From Deinococcus indicus (GTDB lineage: Bacteria; Deinococcota; Deinococci; Deinococcales; Deinococcaceae), in contig NZ_NHMK01000011.1 of the NCBI RefSeq assembly GCF_002198095.1, forward strand, positions 62,001-126,000: a stretch of DNA of 64,000 nt, written 5' to 3'. A program made the translations under genes and the position numbers. Within the stretch, counting starts at the first letter, position 1, and every line of letters begins with the position of its first letter. Shown here piece by piece: positions 20,200 through 30,736 of the stretch. The notes beneath the pieces were generated by a model, which was not told the origin of the DNA, searched no databases, and saw only the letters and a list, made by a program, of their open reading frames with translations.

Positions 20200-21474
20200 G
20201 TGACTGCCCGCGCCCAGGCGTGGCGTACGCGCACCTTCAGTGCCCTGCGCCACCCCCACTACCGCCGCTACTGGTTCTCGCAGCTGCTCTCGCTGACCGG
20301 ATCGTGGATGCAGGCGACCGCCCAGCAGTACCTCGTGCTGGAACTCTCGGGCGGCAGCAGCGCCGCGCTGGGCTGGGTCACCGCCGCGCAGTTCATGCCC
20401 AGCCTGCTGCTCTCGCTGTTCGCCGGGGCCGTCATCGACCGCGTGCCGCGCCGGAACGTGCTGCTCGCCACGCAGATCACGCTGCTGATCACCGCGACCG
20501 CCCTGGCCGTCACCACGCACCTCGGGCTGGTCACGCTGCCGCTGGTCATGGCCATCGCGTTCCTGTCCGGCTGCGCGAACGCCTTCGACATGCCGGCCCG
20601 GCAGAGCATGGTCGTGGATTTCGTCCCCAGAAGCGACGTGCCGAACGCCGTCGCCCTGAACAGCCTGTCGTTCAACGTGAGCCGCACCGTCGGGCAGGCC
20701 CTGTTCGGGGTGGTCGCCGCGCTGGGCGTGACGCTGCTGGCCGGCGGGAACGGCGACGACATCTCGCGGCTGGCGCTGCCGTTCTACCTGAACGTCGCGT
20801 CGTTCTTCGTGGTGCTGTACGTGATCGCCACGCTGCCCTTTCCCGCCCGCGAGGGCGGCCCGCGCGGCAGCATGGCCGAGGACGTCCGCGAGGGCCTGCG
20901 CTACGTGCGCGGCACGCCCGCCGTGCGCAACGTCATGCTGCTGGTCGGGGCGCTCAGCCTGACCATCATCAACTTCAACGTGATCATCCCCTACTACGCC
21001 CGCGTGGTGTTCGGCGCCCGCGAGGCCACCTTCGGCGCGCTGTCCGCCGCGTTCGGTATCGGCGCGATGGCCGGCGCGCTCTGGCAGGCCAGCCGCCCCA
21101 ACCCGCTGCGCAACCTGCGGGTCGGCGCGGTTATCCTGACCCTCAGCGCCGTCGCGCTGGCCCTCACGCCCGGCCCGGCGCTGGCCTTCCCGGTCCTGGC
21201 CGCCTGCGGGTTCGGGATGCTGACCCTGCTGGTCAGCGCGAACTCCAGCGTGCAGCTCACCATCCCCGACGCGCTGCGCGGCCGGGTCATGAGCCTGTAC
21301 TCCTTCGTGCTGGTCGGCATGGGCCCCCCCGGCGCACTGATCGCCAGCAGCCTGATCAGCAGCAGCGGTCCCTTCGGGCCGCGCCTGGGCCTGATCGTCC
21401 TGGCCGCGCTGGGCGCCGCCGCCACCGCCGCCCTGTGGACCCGCCTGCCCCGCAACCCCCGCCCCGAACCCTGA
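20200..21474 (+). CDS. MFS transporter (MFS_3, EntS-like exporter family)
   Basis: The protein has 424 residues from GTG 20200, chosen because the in-frame ATG 12 bases earlier falls inside the likely -10 box. The N-terminus (ALRHPHYRRYWFSQLLSLTGSWMQ) and the loop GAVIDRVPRRNVLL are typical of MFS_3 proteins. Twelve hydrophobic helices can be followed to ATAALWTRLPRNP. Known relatives export siderophores or drugs; the substrate here is unknown. It is divergent from the NlpC/P60 gene. Confidence 0.85.
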   Translation: MTARAQAWRTRTFSALRHPHYRRYWFSQLLSLTGSWMQATAQQYLVLELSGGSSAALGWVTAAQFMPSLLLSLFAGAVIDRVPRRNVLLATQITLLITATALAVTTHLGLVTLPLVMAIAFLSGCANAFDMPARQSMVVDFVPRSDVPNAVALNSLSFNVSRTVGQALFGVVAALGVTLLAGGNGDDISRLALPFYLNVASFFVVLYVIATLPFPAREGGPRGSMAEDVREGLRYVRGTPAVRNVMLLVGALSLTIINFNVIIPYYARVVFGAREATFGALSAAFGIGAMAGALWQASRPNPLRNLRVGAVILTLSAVALALTPGPALAFPVLAACGFGMLTLLVSANSSVQLTIPDALRGRVMSLYSFVLVGMGPPGALIASSLISSSGPFGPRLGLIVLAALGAAATAALWTRLPRNPRPEP

Positions 21475-21508
21475 ACCGAGCCTAAGCCCGCGCCCCGCGA
21501 ACGGCTGT

Positions 21509-21514
21509 TATGCT
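21509..21514 (+). promoter_or_regulatory. Leaderless -10 box (TATGCT)
   Basis: TATGCT lies 6 bases before ATG 21521 of the 53-residue membrane protein. Confidence 0.55.
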
Positions 21515-21520
21515 GCGTGC

Positions 21521-21682
21521 ATGGCTTCAGACCGCAATCCTGACCAATCGCACGCCCTGATGACGTGGGCGCTGATCGTGGTTGCCCTGGGCGCGATCAT
21601 CGGGATCGGCACCACCGCCGCGCTGTTCGCCCGCAAGGGACGCCCCCTGCCCGACGACCCCGACGCCCCCCTGTTCATCTGA
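21521..21682 (+). CDS. Small single-helix membrane protein (53 aa)
   Basis: ATG 21521 to TGA 21682 encodes 53 residues: a polar N-terminus, one strong transmembrane helix (WALIVVALGAIIGIGTTAALF), then ARKGRP and an acidic Pro/Asp tail (PDDPDAPLFI). The -10 box 6 bases upstream supports expression. The stop shares its last base with repeat copy D. The function is unknown. Confidence 0.6.
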   Translation: MASDRNPDQSHALMTWALIVVALGAIIGIGTTAALFARKGRPLPDDPDAPLFI

Positions 21683-21787
21683 CACGGACTCCCGTCTCCG
21701 GTCGAACGGCTGACAGGGCCGTTCCATCCGGGCGGGTGAGCGCAGGGCGCCCCGCCGGGCTGTCAACGCCATAGACGGAATCCACCC
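21682..21787 (+). repeat. MITE-like element, copy D (degenerate, about 106 bp)
   Basis: It begins ACACGGACTCCC at the last base of a TGA stop and ends near ACGGAATCCACC. The hairpin survives as GAACGGC / GCCGTTC with a changed loop. The second hairpin is largely lost, so this is a decayed copy. Confidence 0.6.
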
Positions 21788-21942
21788 GCACCGCCATCCG
21801 GCCCGGCCGTCTCCCCAGACCGCCGGGCCGCGGTCACGGGGAAATCCGACCTCGGCCACCCGGCCGAACGACATACGAAACCCGTATCAGCCGTCAGCCA
21901 GGGTGCAAATGGCTTTGTCAGTCATTCAGGTCCGAGTCCGGA

Positions 21943-23688
21943 TCAGAACGGCCAGACGCGCGGGATGATCAGCAGGGCCGCCACGAACGTCACGGCGGTC
22001 AGGCCCGCCCCGACCCGCACGAAATCCATGAACGAGTACCGCCCCGGCCCGTACACCAGCATGCACGACGGTTCCAGCGGCGTGATGAACGAGTTGCTGG
22101 CCGCCACCGTGATCCCGATGATGAACGGCCGGGGATCGTAGCCCAGCGCCTTGGCCGTCCCGATCGCCAGGGGCAGCATGACCAGCGCCGCCGCCTGGTT
22201 GCTCATGGGCTGGGTCAGCAGGACCGTCACCAGGAACAGCGCGCCCAGCAGTCCGTACGGTCCGAGCGGTTCCAGCACGCCGGACAGCGCGCCGGTCAGG
22301 GCGCGGGCCGCGCCGCTGTCCTCGAAGGCCGTGCCGAAGGCCAGCATGCACGCCACCAGGATGATCACGGGCCACTCCACCGACCCGTACGCTTCCTCGG
22401 GGGTGATCAGGCGGAACATCAGGCTCAGGGCGACGGCCACGACCACCGCGACGGCCAGCGGCACGACGCCCAGCCCGCCCAGCAGCACCGCCCCGCCGAA
22501 CAGCAGCAGCGCCAGCGGCGCGCGGCGCAGGTCCCGCTGGCGTTCGGTCAGGTCGCCCATGACGACCAGGTGTTCGCCCAGCGAGTCGATGCGCTCGGCG
22601 CCGCCCTGCACCATCAGGACGTCGCCCACCTGGATGCGCAGGCGGCCCAGGCGCTCCACGTTCCGCGCGCGGCGGTGCAGTGCCAGCACGGACGCGCCGT
22701 AGCGTTCACGGAACCGCGCCTCCCGGAGGGTGCGGCCCAGAAGCGGCGAGCCGGGCATGACGACCGCCTCGACCAGCCGGACCGCGCCGGCCTCGTCCTG
22801 CGGGAGTTTCTGCTCGCTCTTGCTGACCACGCCCAGCGTGCTCTTGCCCGCCAGGATGCGTTCGGTGGGACCCTCGACGGTCAGGGTGTCGCCCTCCTGC
22901 ACCCGGAAGTCCGGGCCGGGCGCGTACTGCGTGGGCTGCTCGCCCCGGCGCACCGCCACGACCGTCAGGCCGTGATCGCGGCCCAGTCCGGTTTCCCGCA
23001 GGGTCTGCCCGGCCAGCGGACTGCCGGCCGCGACCGTCAGGTCCGCGAGGTAGGCGCGCAGCGACTCTTCGAGTTGCGCGTCGCGGGCGGGCAGCAGGCG
23101 CGGCGCGACGAAGAACAGGTACGCCAGACCCAGCGCCGCGACCGGCACGCCCACCCACGCCAGTTCGAAGAACCCCAGCGGTTCCTGCCCGGCGGCCGGC
23201 AGCGCGCCCGACACGACGAGGTTGGTGCTCGTGCCGATCACGGTGATCGTGCCGCCCAGGATGCTCGCGAACGCCAGCGGCATGAGCGCGCGGCTGGCGG
23301 GAATCCCGGCGCGGCGGGCCATGCCGGCCACGACCGGCAGGAACACGGCGGTCGTGGCGGTGTTGCTGGTGAAGGCGCTGACGCCCGCCACGGTGCCCAG
23401 CAGCGAGCGCAGGGTGGCCGTGGCGTTCCGGGAGCGCCGCGCGACGCTCACGCCGACCCACTCGATCACCCCGGCGCGCAGCAGCACCCGCGTCAGGATG
23501 AACAGCGACGCCAGCGTCAGGACCGTGTCGCTCCCGAAGCCCGCGAACGCCTCCTTTGGTGTCAGGAGGCCCAGCAGCAGCAGCGCCGAGAGCAGTCCCA
23601 GCGCGGTCACGTCGACCGGCAGCCACTCGGTGGCGAACAGCACCAGCGCGGTGACGAACAGAATCAGCAGGATCAGGATGGGGTCCAT
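21943..23688 (-). CDS. SLC13-family permease with two RCK_C (TrkA-C) domains
   Basis: The protein has 581 residues. Hydrophobic halves flank a cytosolic region of about 200 residues that holds two RCK_C domains (GSPLAGQTLRETGL... and GSPLLGRTLREARF...). The transporter signature segments SNTATTAVFLP and TQPMSNQAAALVMLPLAIG, one per half, carry the SNT/SNQ sodium and substrate motifs of the DASS/SLC13 family. Such proteins carry dicarboxylates, sulfate or other anions; the substrate is not predictable. It lies 93 bases after lysK on the same strand and may share a transcript. Confidence 0.88.
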   Translation of the reverse strand: MDPILILLILFVTALVLFATEWLPVDVTALGLLSALLLLGLLTPKEAFAGFGSDTVLTLASLFILTRVLLRAGVIEWVGVSVARRSRNATATLRSLLGTVAGVSAFTSNTATTAVFLPVVAGMARRAGIPASRALMPLAFASILGGTITVIGTSTNLVVSGALPAAGQEPLGFFELAWVGVPVAALGLAYLFFVAPRLLPARDAQLEESLRAYLADLTVAAGSPLAGQTLRETGLGRDHGLTVVAVRRGEQPTQYAPGPDFRVQEGDTLTVEGPTERILAGKSTLGVVSKSEQKLPQDEAGAVRLVEAVVMPGSPLLGRTLREARFRERYGASVLALHRRARNVERLGRLRIQVGDVLMVQGGAERIDSLGEHLVVMGDLTERQRDLRRAPLALLLFGGAVLLGGLGVVPLAVAVVVAVALSLMFRLITPEEAYGSVEWPVIILVACMLAFGTAFEDSGAARALTGALSGVLEPLGPYGLLGALFLVTVLLTQPMSNQAAALVMLPLAIGTAKALGYDPRPFIIGITVAASNSFITPLEPSCMLVYGPGRYSFMDFVRVGAGLTAVTFVAALLIIPRVWPF

Positions 23689-23781
23689 GTGTCACCGGGA
23701 AGCGTGCCGCGCCTGCCGGCTGGCCGCGTGAGAGAAACCAGAAGACGTACCCGCTTGATTTCCGTGACCCTGCTGTCCGGC

Positions 23782-24888
23782 TCAGGCCGGAGCGGACCAG
23801 CCGGTGGCGAGGCGGGTCAGGGCCTCGCGCAGCACCGTCACCGCCCGGTCGTACTCCGCGAGGTCCAGGCGTTCCTCCGGCGTGTGGTCCAGGGCGCTGT
23901 CGCCCGGCCCGTACGCCAGCGTCGGCACCGGCCAGTGCGCGGCCACCACGTTCATGTCGCTCGTGCCGGTCTTGACCTTGAACACCGGCGCGCCCCCCTG
24001 CGCGCGGATCGCGACCCGCATGGCCCGCGTCAGCGCGTTGTCCCGGTCGTGCCGCACGGCGCTCTCGTGGCCGGTGAAGGTCACGGTCACGCTGTCCAGG
24101 TCGGCCAGCAGGTCACGGATGACCGCCTCGGCGTCGGCGGGACTCACGGCGGGCGGCAGGCGCAACCCGAAGGTGCCGTGCGCCCGCTGCGTCAGGCCGT
24201 CCGTGCCGCTCGTGATGTCCTGCACGGTCGCCTGCACCCCGCCGAACACGCCGCCCGGCTCGCCCGCCCCGGCCGCCCAGGTCCGCACCCGGAACCACGC
24301 CTCGGTCAGGTCGTCCCCGGCGCTGCTGCCCTCGCCGGCCGTGTGGAAGTTCTCGCGCTGCGCCTCGGCCCGCACGACCAGCCGGCCCTTGTACCCCAGG
24401 GTCAGGCCCTCCCAGCCGCTCGGCTCGCCGATCAGGACCACGTCCGGGCTCAGCACGTTCCGGATGTGCCGCGCGCCCCGGCTGCTGGGCGCCTCCTCCT
24501 CGGTCGCGCCGATCACCACGAAGCGCGCCGCCGCCAGCGCCTCGGGCGGCAGGGTCGCCACGGCCGCCATGAACGCGCACAGCGGCCCCTTGGCGTCCAC
24601 GCTGCCGCGCCCGTGCAGCACGCCGTGGTCGTCCACCCGCACCGGAATCTCGCCCGGCACGGTGTCCATGTGCCCCAGCAGCGCCACCGTCAGCGGCCCG
24701 TGACCGCGCTCGCCCACGGCGTTTCCGGCCTCGTCCACCCGCGCCGCGAAGCCCCGCGCGGCCATCCAGCCGCTCAGGAGCTCGGCCACCGGCCCCTCCT
24801 GCCCGGACAGTGACGCGGTCTGCACCGCGCGGATCAGCAGGTCACGCGCGTCGGCGACCGGTGCGGGAGCCGGACGGTCAGTCGACAT
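23782..24888 (-). CDS. lysK: LysW-carboxy-lysine/ornithine hydrolase (M20 family)
   Basis: The protein has 368 residues. It releases lysine (or ornithine) from the LysW carrier protein at the end of the alpha-aminoadipate lysine pathway used in the Thermus-Deinococcus lineage. M20 metal ligands are visible: His-Asp in GHMDTVPGE, Asp in GSVDAKGP, the Glu pair in GATEEEAPS, Glu in IGEPSGWEG and the late His in [19 protein letters not shown] and the [12 protein letters not shown] segment are characteristic of LysK. It overlaps the Pro-rich gene upstream by 11 bases. Other lys genes are not in the window. Confidence 0.9.
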   Translation of the reverse strand: MSTDRPAPAPVADARDLLIRAVQTASLSGQEGPVAELLSGWMAARGFAARVDEAGNAVGERGHGPLTVALLGHMDTVPGEIPVRVDDHGVLHGRGSVDAKGPLCAFMAAVATLPPEALAAARFVVIGATEEEAPSSRGARHIRNVLSPDVVLIGEPSGWEGLTLGYKGRLVVRAEAQRENFHTAGEGSSAGDDLTEAWFRVRTWAAGAGEPGGVFGGVQATVQDITSGTDGLTQRAHGTFGLRLPPAVSPADAEAVIRDLLADLDSVTVTFTGHESAVRHDRDNALTRAMRVAIRAQGGAPVFKVKTGTSDMNVVAAHWPVPTLAYGPGDSALDHTPEERLDLAEYDRAVTVLREALTRLATGWSAPA

Positions 24889-25855
24889 CCATCACCCCAC
24901 CCGAGGTGCCCGACGCCCGCGCCAGCGCCACGAGCAGCCGCGCGATGTCCGCCAGCGCCATCAGCGCGATGGTGCCCACGCCGCCCGCCAGCAGCGTCCA
25001 CAGCGCCGCGAGGGGCTGCCCGCCCGAGAACTGGAAGAACGCCAGCGCGACCGACGCCACGAACAGCACCGCGCCCAGCACCCGCAGGCGACCCGTCAGG
25101 CTGTCCACGAGGTCCGCCTGCCGGGCCAGCGCCGCGACCGCCGACGCCGCGCCCCGCAGCGGCACACCCGCCGCAGAGGCCGCCGCAGCCGGCGCTGCGG
25201 TCGGCGTCGGGATGGGTGTAGGTGCTGGCGCCGGGGCGGGCGCGACCTCGCTGCGCGCAGAGGCCGGCGCTTTGGCGAGGTCCGGGGTGCGGCTGGGCGA
25301 GAAGCCGCTCGACGAGATCACGACCGGCGTCGCCCCCGCCGGCGTGTGAACCGGAGCGGGTGCCGGCGTCGGTGCCGGACTCGGTGCCGGACTAGGTGCG
25401 GGTGCCGGGGTGGGAACCGGCGTGGGTTCGGGAGCGGGCGTGGGAGCGGGCCGGGGCGTGGGGGCAGGCTGGGGCGTGGGCGCCGCCGGTTCCGGGGTGA
25501 CCTCGGCCGCCTGCGCCGCTTCCTGCGCGGCCGCGCGTTCCTTGGCCTGTGCGGTCGCGTCCCTGACCTGCCCGAAGAACGCCTGCACCTGCGCCGGATC
25601 GAACCCCAGCAGGCTGGCCGTCAGGGCCGTCCCGGCCGGCGTCTCGACCCGCAGCGTGCCCTCCTGATCACTGTGAATGCGGGTCAGGTCGCGCAGCGTG
25701 ACCCGGCGCGTGCCGTCCGCATCCTGAAACAGCAGCGTGTCGGCCGTCAGGACGAACAGCGCCTCGTCGCGCTCCAGCGACGTGAGGGGAGAAGCGGTCA
25801 TTCCGATGGTCTGCAGGGCCTGCACGGCACGTTCACTGGGGGCACGCTGGGTCAT
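24878..25855 (-). CDS. Pro/Ala-rich membrane-anchored protein
   Basis: The protein has 325 residues from ATG 25855, preceded by GGAG 5 bases upstream, the same start context as hisD. Residues 1-100 form a compact domain ([25 protein letters not shown], probably PH-like). A long Pro-Thr-Ala linker follows with PAPTPxP repeats (about 110-175) and a second low-complexity stretch. Two C-terminal hydrophobic helices end the protein ([18 protein letters not shown] and [19 protein letters not shown]). It is coupled to lysK by overlap. The family is not recognised. Confidence 0.65.
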   Translation of the reverse strand: MTQRAPSERAVQALQTIGMTASPLTSLERDEALFVLTADTLLFQDADGTRRVTLRDLTRIHSDQEGTLRVETPAGTALTASLLGFDPAQVQAFFGQVRDATAQAKERAAAQEAAQAAEVTPEPAAPTPQPAPTPRPAPTPAPEPTPVPTPAPAPSPAPSPAPTPAPAPVHTPAGATPVVISSSGFSPSRTPDLAKAPASARSEVAPAPAPAPTPIPTPTAAPAAAASAAGVPLRGAASAVAALARQADLVDSLTGRLRVLGAVLFVASVALAFFQFSGGQPLAALWTLLAGGVGTIALMALADIARLLVALARASGTSGGVMDVD

Positions 25856-26068
25856 GATCACTCCTTGAAAAACCCACAGGAGCCGGGCGCCGCCTGAACC
25901 GGCCCTCTCCTGCACCTGGGCGGCTCCGGTCACGCTACGCGCAGCCCGGAACCTGTCGGCACAGCATACCCAACCCTGCCCAGGCACGCGGCGCCGCTCC
26001 CGGCGGTCACGGCCACGCATGAAGACACGCCCGCGCTGCCTCTCACCGCGCCCCCCCGGCCCCCGCGC

Positions 26069-26074
26069 CACACT
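26069..26074 (+). promoter_or_regulatory. Possible leaderless -10 box (CACACT)
   Basis: CACACT lies 6 bases before ATG 26081. It is weaker than the TANNNT boxes elsewhere but is at the same spacing. Confidence 0.35.
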
Positions 26075-26080
26075 GGGCGC

Positions 26081-26338
26081 ATGAGCGACCAACCCAAGGA
26101 CACCACCCCGCTGGGCCGCAGTGTCGAGGACATCGAACGCGAGAGCGGCAACCTCGTGAACGACCCGCGCGAGGGTGAGACCCTGCGCCGCGACCAGGGA
26201 CCGGCCGTCATTCCGGCCGTCGCGAACGCCAACACCACTGGTCTGATCGCCGCCGTCGCCCCCGCCGACCTGATCGAACCGGGCAGCGGCCCGGACGACG
26301 GAACCAGCACCGTCAACCGCGACAGCAGCGAGGAGTAA
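26081..26338 (+). CDS. Small acidic hypothetical protein (85 aa)
   Basis: The 85-residue protein is polar and acidic, with few hydrophobic stretches (AVIPAVANANTTGLIAAVAP in the middle) and a Ser/Glu/Asp-rich tail. It is probably partly disordered. I recognise no family. The coding base pattern and the -10-like box upstream support it as a gene. Its TAA stop supplies the first base of repeat copy E. Confidence 0.55.
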   Translation: MSDQPKDTTPLGRSVEDIERESGNLVNDPREGETLRRDQGPAVIPAVANANTTGLIAAVAPADLIEPGSGPDDGTSTVNRDSSEE

Positions 26339-26441
26339 TACGGACTCCGATTGAATGGGCTGCAAAGCCCATTCAATCCGAGCGAAGCGAGTTGGAGCAA
26401 AACGGGTTCCGGATTGCCGGCGAAACAAACGGAATCCGTAT
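26338..26441 (+). repeat. MITE-like element, copy E (shortest, 104 bp)
   Basis: It runs ATACGGACTCCG to CGGAATCCGTAT, starting at the last base of a TAA stop. Hairpin 1 is intact (GAATGGGCT-GCAA-AGCCCATTC). Most of hairpin 2 is missing by internal deletion. Confidence 0.85.
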
Positions 26442-26450
26442 AAACCGAGA

Positions 26451-26496
26451 CAGGAGTGGGCGGCACCAGGGAAACCTCCGGCGCCGCCCACTCCTG
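26451..26496 (-). terminator. Hairpin terminator after yifB/comM
   Basis: CAGGAGTGGGCGGC pairs perfectly with GCCGCCCACTCCTG (14 bp, 18-base loop). It lies 19 bases past the minus-strand stop at 26515. There is no clear T run. Confidence 0.6.
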
Positions 26497-26514
26497 CCCT
26501 GTGCGCGGGTCGCG

Positions 26515-28019
<1,505 letters not shown>

Positions 28020-28020
<1 letters not shown>

Positions 28021-28052
28021 CAGCGGCCCCCACGGACTGTGCGGAATTTCAC
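28020..28052 (-). CDS. Leaderless 10-codon ORF coupled to yifB (TGATG)
   Basis: On the minus strand GTG 28052 opens a 10-codon frame ([10 protein letters not shown]) whose TGA overlaps the yifB ATG as TGATG. TACGCT lies 7 bases before the GTG, the same spacing as the leaderless genes in this window. The main start itself has no Shine-Dalgarno. It may deliver ribosomes to yifB by termination-reinitiation. Confidence 0.4.
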
Positions 28053-28059
28053 GCCGGCC

Positions 28060-28065
28060 AGCGTA
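28060..28065 (-). promoter_or_regulatory. -10 box upstream of the yifB leader ORF (TACGCT)
   Basis: TACGCT on the minus strand is 7 bases from GTG 28052 and 39 bases from the yifB ATG. Confidence 0.45.
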
Positions 28066-28090
28066 CCAGACGCCCCGCTGCTCCCCGGCC

Positions 28091-28132
28091 GCAGCGCCCC
28101 GCACCCCCGTCAGGGGACATGCGGGGCGCTGC
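28091..28132 (-). terminator. Hairpin terminator after tatA
   Basis: GCAGCGCCCCGCA pairs with TGCGGGGCGCTGC (13 bp) with a nested CCCC/GGGG. It lies 12 bases beyond the tatA stop on the minus strand. No T run was seen. Confidence 0.55.
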
Positions 28133-28144
28133 TAGGAGTGCGGA

Positions 28145-28519
28145 TCAGCTGCCGGTGGGTTCCTTGGCGACCGTGACGACCGGCGCGCCGTCCGGCGTGA
28201 CCGGCTGGGGCACCTCGACCGGCTGCACCATCACCGGCTGCGCCGCGACCGGTTGTGCGACGGCAGGCTGCGCGCCCGGCGTGACGGCCGCCGCCGCGAC
28301 CGGAACGGCCGCCTGCGCGTGAATCGTCTGAGCGGGCGCGGCGGGCGGCGCGTCGTTCAGGGTGCCGTCCAGACCGTCTTTGAGGCTCTGGGTACTCTTG
28401 CGGAATTCACGCAGGCCGGCGCCCAGGCTCTTGCCCAGTTCCGGCAGTTTGCGGGGACCGAACACCACGAGCGCGACCAGCAGGATCACCAGCAGTTCAG
28501 CAGGACCGATATTGGGCAT
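28145..28519 (-). CDS. tatA: Sec-independent translocase subunit TatA/E
   Basis: The protein has 124 residues. The N-terminus is typical TatA: a short helix (ELLVILLVALVVFGP), the hinge, then an amphipathic helix (LGAGLREFRKSTQSLKDGL). TatA forms the pore of the twin-arginine pathway for folded proteins. After residue 55 comes a long Ala/Pro/Val/Gln-rich tail (repeated AQPV motifs), longer than in most TatA. GGAGG lies 9 bases before the ATG. No tatB or tatC is adjacent; Deinococcus tat genes are often scattered. Confidence 0.9.
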   Translation of the reverse strand: MPNIGPAELLVILLVALVVFGPRKLPELGKSLGAGLREFRKSTQSLKDGLDGTLNDAPPAAPAQTIHAQAAVPVAAAAVTPGAQPAVAQPVAAQPVMVQPVEVPQPVTPDGAPVVTVAKEPTGS

Positions 28520-28703
28520 AACACTTGACCTCCAGGGAAAATCGGCGGCGGCCGGACGCCCGCCACGGAACAGACGAACGCCACGGGACAGACCACTGTC
28601 CGGCGCGGCCCGCCGGGGACCACCCCCGCAGTGTAGGCCCGCCCCCCCAAGCAAATGTCACGTGTGTCCGGGCCGCCTCCCGGCGCGCGACGGAACGCGG
28701 CGG

Positions 28704-30656
28704 TCAGGTCGGCGCGGCCGGCACGTCCCGGTAGGCGCGCAGCGTGCCGTTCATGAACGCCACGTACAGCGTGCCGTCCGCCGCCAGCGGCGTCGCCTGC
28801 ACCCCCTGCGCCTCCCGGTGCGACCAGCGCACCGCGCCGCTGCGCACGTCCAGCGCCCGGAGTTCCCCCGCCTCGGACGCCAGGAACACCATCCCGGCGC
28901 TGATCACCGGACTGGCCGTCACGCGGCCCTCCATGCGGTGCGACCACAGGTCCTCGCCGTCCGACAGCCGCAGCGCCCGCACCTCGCCGCCCCACCCGGC
29001 CAGGATCGCCACGCCCCCGTCCCGGTCCGCGCCGGTCAGCGCCGGGGACGCCCACACCTCGTCCTCCAGGTCGTACGTCCACAGGGTCGGTTCGTCCGGC
29101 GCCAGGGACGGCCGCCCCCCCGCCGCACTCAGGGCCAGGGCGTGAACCTCGCCCTCCCAGGTCGCCACGACCAGCGTCGCCTCGCCCGGCCGGGTCGGCA
29201 GCAGCGCCGGCGTGCCGTGCACCGTCCCGATCTCGACCTTCCACATGGGCGACCCGTCACGGGCGTCCAGCGCGTGCAGCCATCCGCTCTCGTCGCAGAT
29301 CAGCGCCGCGCCCGCCCACACCAGCGGACTGGCCGCCACCGGCCCGCCCGTCCGGTACGCCCAGCGCAACTCGCCCGTCCGGTCGTCCAGCGCGTACAGG
29401 TGCCCGTCGCGGCTGCTGGCCAGCACCTGACCGCCCCACAGGGTCGGCGCGCCCGTCAGTTCCGCCCGCGCCCGGTGCAGCCACACCTGCGCGCCGCTGT
29501 GCAGGTCCACGCGCCGCAGGGTCCCGTCCCACGCGCCGAACAGCACCTGCCCGCCCTGGAAGGTCGCCGGGGCCGTCACCTCGTCCCGCGCCGCGTACGT
29601 GGCGAACGGACGGCCGGACGCGTGCGTCAGGACCAGCTGCCCGCCGCGCGTTCCCACCGCCACCAGATCCCCCTCGCCCATCACGGCCGCCGGCCACGTC
29701 ACCTCGCCGGGCAGCGGCACGCTCCAGACCTCGCGCAGGTCCGCCACGCGCGCCGGGCCGTCCGGATGCTCCCCGGTCCGCGCCCGCCCCCCCCGGTACT
29801 GCCCGCGCACGTGCGCCGTCCACACGTCCCGCCGCGCCAGCGCCCACAGGTGCGCCAGCGCCTCGCCGCTCTCCGGGCGTTCCTCCGGGCGTTTGGCGAG
29901 CAGCGCCAGCAGCACCCGCGCCACCGCGTCCGGCACCGCCGGGTTCAGGTCGCGCGGGTCCGGCGCCGGTTCGTAGACATGCTGGTACAGCACGCTCTGG
30001 TCACTGTCCCCCACGAACGGCGGGCTGCCGCACGCCACGCGGTACAGCACCGCGCCCAGTGCGTACAGGTCGCTCAGCGGCCCCACGCCCACCCCGCGCG
30101 CCTGTTCCGGCGCCATGTACGCCGGGGTGCCCAGCGTGACCCCGCTGCGCGTCAGCTGCCGCGTGTGCTCACTGAGCGCCACCAGCCCGAAATCCATCAC
30201 GCGCGGCCACCCCGCCTCGTCCAGCAGCACGTTCCCCGGCGTCAGGTCCCGGTGCGTGATGCCCCGCCCATGCACGAAATGCAGCGCCCGCGACACGAAC
30301 GCCGCCGCCGTCAGGAACCGCCCCAGCGGCCCCGGCGCGTCCTCCAGCGGCCCCAGCGCCGTCACCGGCCCGCCCGTCATGAGCGGCATCGTGAAAAACG
30401 GCCGCCCACCCTCCGGTTCCGTGCCCAGGTCCAGCACCGGCACCACTCCGGGGTGCGTCAGGCGCGCCAGGGTCCGCACCTCGCGCAGGAAACGCTCGCG
30501 GTCACTGGGCGGCACGTGCGCGTGCTGCACCTTCACCGCCACGTCCCGCCCCAGCAGCGTGTCGTGCGCCCGGAACACCCGCGCGCTTCCACCCTCGCCC
30601 AGCAGACCCAGCAGGTCGTAGCGACCCACCAGCACAGAGCCCGAATCCAGCGGCAT
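28704..30656 (-). CDS. rqkA: Ser/Thr protein kinase with PQQ-type beta-propeller (RqkA-like)
   Basis: The protein has 650 residues from ATG 30656, placed 8 bases after TACACT. The kinase domain (about 10-275) has the glycine loop [11 protein letters not shown], Lys42 in VAVKV, catalytic Asp137 in HRDLT, Asn142, DFG 155-157 and an activation loop ending [10 protein letters not shown]. From about 320 to 645 there are repeated WxYxTGGPVxASP-type blades (PQQ-like). This two-part layout and length match RqkA (DR2518) of D. radiodurans, a radiation- and PQQ-responsive kinase that phosphorylates DNA repair proteins. The HRDLK lysine is Thr139 here. I see no transmembrane helix. Confidence 0.88.
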   Translation of the reverse strand: MPLDSGSVLVGRYDLLGLLGEGGSARVFRAHDTLLGRDVAVKVQHAHVPPSDRERFLREVRTLARLTHPGVVPVLDLGTEPEGGRPFFTMPLMTGGPVTALGPLEDAPGPLGRFLTAAAFVSRALHFVHGRGITHRDLTPGNVLLDEAGWPRVMDFGLVALSEHTRQLTRSGVTLGTPAYMAPEQARGVGVGPLSDLYALGAVLYRVACGSPPFVGDSDQSVLYQHVYEPAPDPRDLNPAVPDAVARVLLALLAKRPEERPESGEALAHLWALARRDVWTAHVRGQYRGGRARTGEHPDGPARVADLREVWSVPLPGEVTWPAAVMGEGDLVAVGTRGGQLVLTHASGRPFATYAARDEVTAPATFQGGQVLFGAWDGTLRRVDLHSGAQVWLHRARAELTGAPTLWGGQVLASSRDGHLYALDDRTGELRWAYRTGGPVAASPLVWAGAALICDESGWLHALDARDGSPMWKVEIGTVHGTPALLPTRPGEATLVVATWEGEVHALALSAAGGRPSLAPDEPTLWTYDLEDEVWASPALTGADRDGGVAILAGWGGEVRALRLSDGEDLWSHRMEGRVTASPVISAGMVFLASEAGELRALDVRSGAVRWSHREAQGVQATPLAADGTLYVAFMNGTLRAYRDVPAAPT

Positions 30657-30664
30657 ACCCCGCG

Positions 30665-30670
30665 AGTGTA
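30665..30670 (-). promoter_or_regulatory. Leaderless -10 box for rqkA (TACACT)
   Basis: On the minus strand TACACT lies 8 bases before the rqkA ATG, right after the terminator hairpin of the preceding gene. Confidence 0.55.
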
Positions 30671-30682
30671 GCGCCCGGCAGC

Positions 30683-30736
30683 CGCAAGAGGAGGAGGGGG
30701 GCGGCAGGTTATCCACCGCCCCCTCCTCCTCTTGCG
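30683..30736 (-). terminator. Long hairpin between the DUF885 gene and rqkA
   Basis: Arms of 22 and 21 bases (CGCAAGAGGAGGAGGGGG... and its complement) pair with one bulged G around an 11-base loop. It starts directly after the DUF885 stop and ends 12 bases before the rqkA -10 box, so it separates the two transcripts. Confidence 0.7.
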
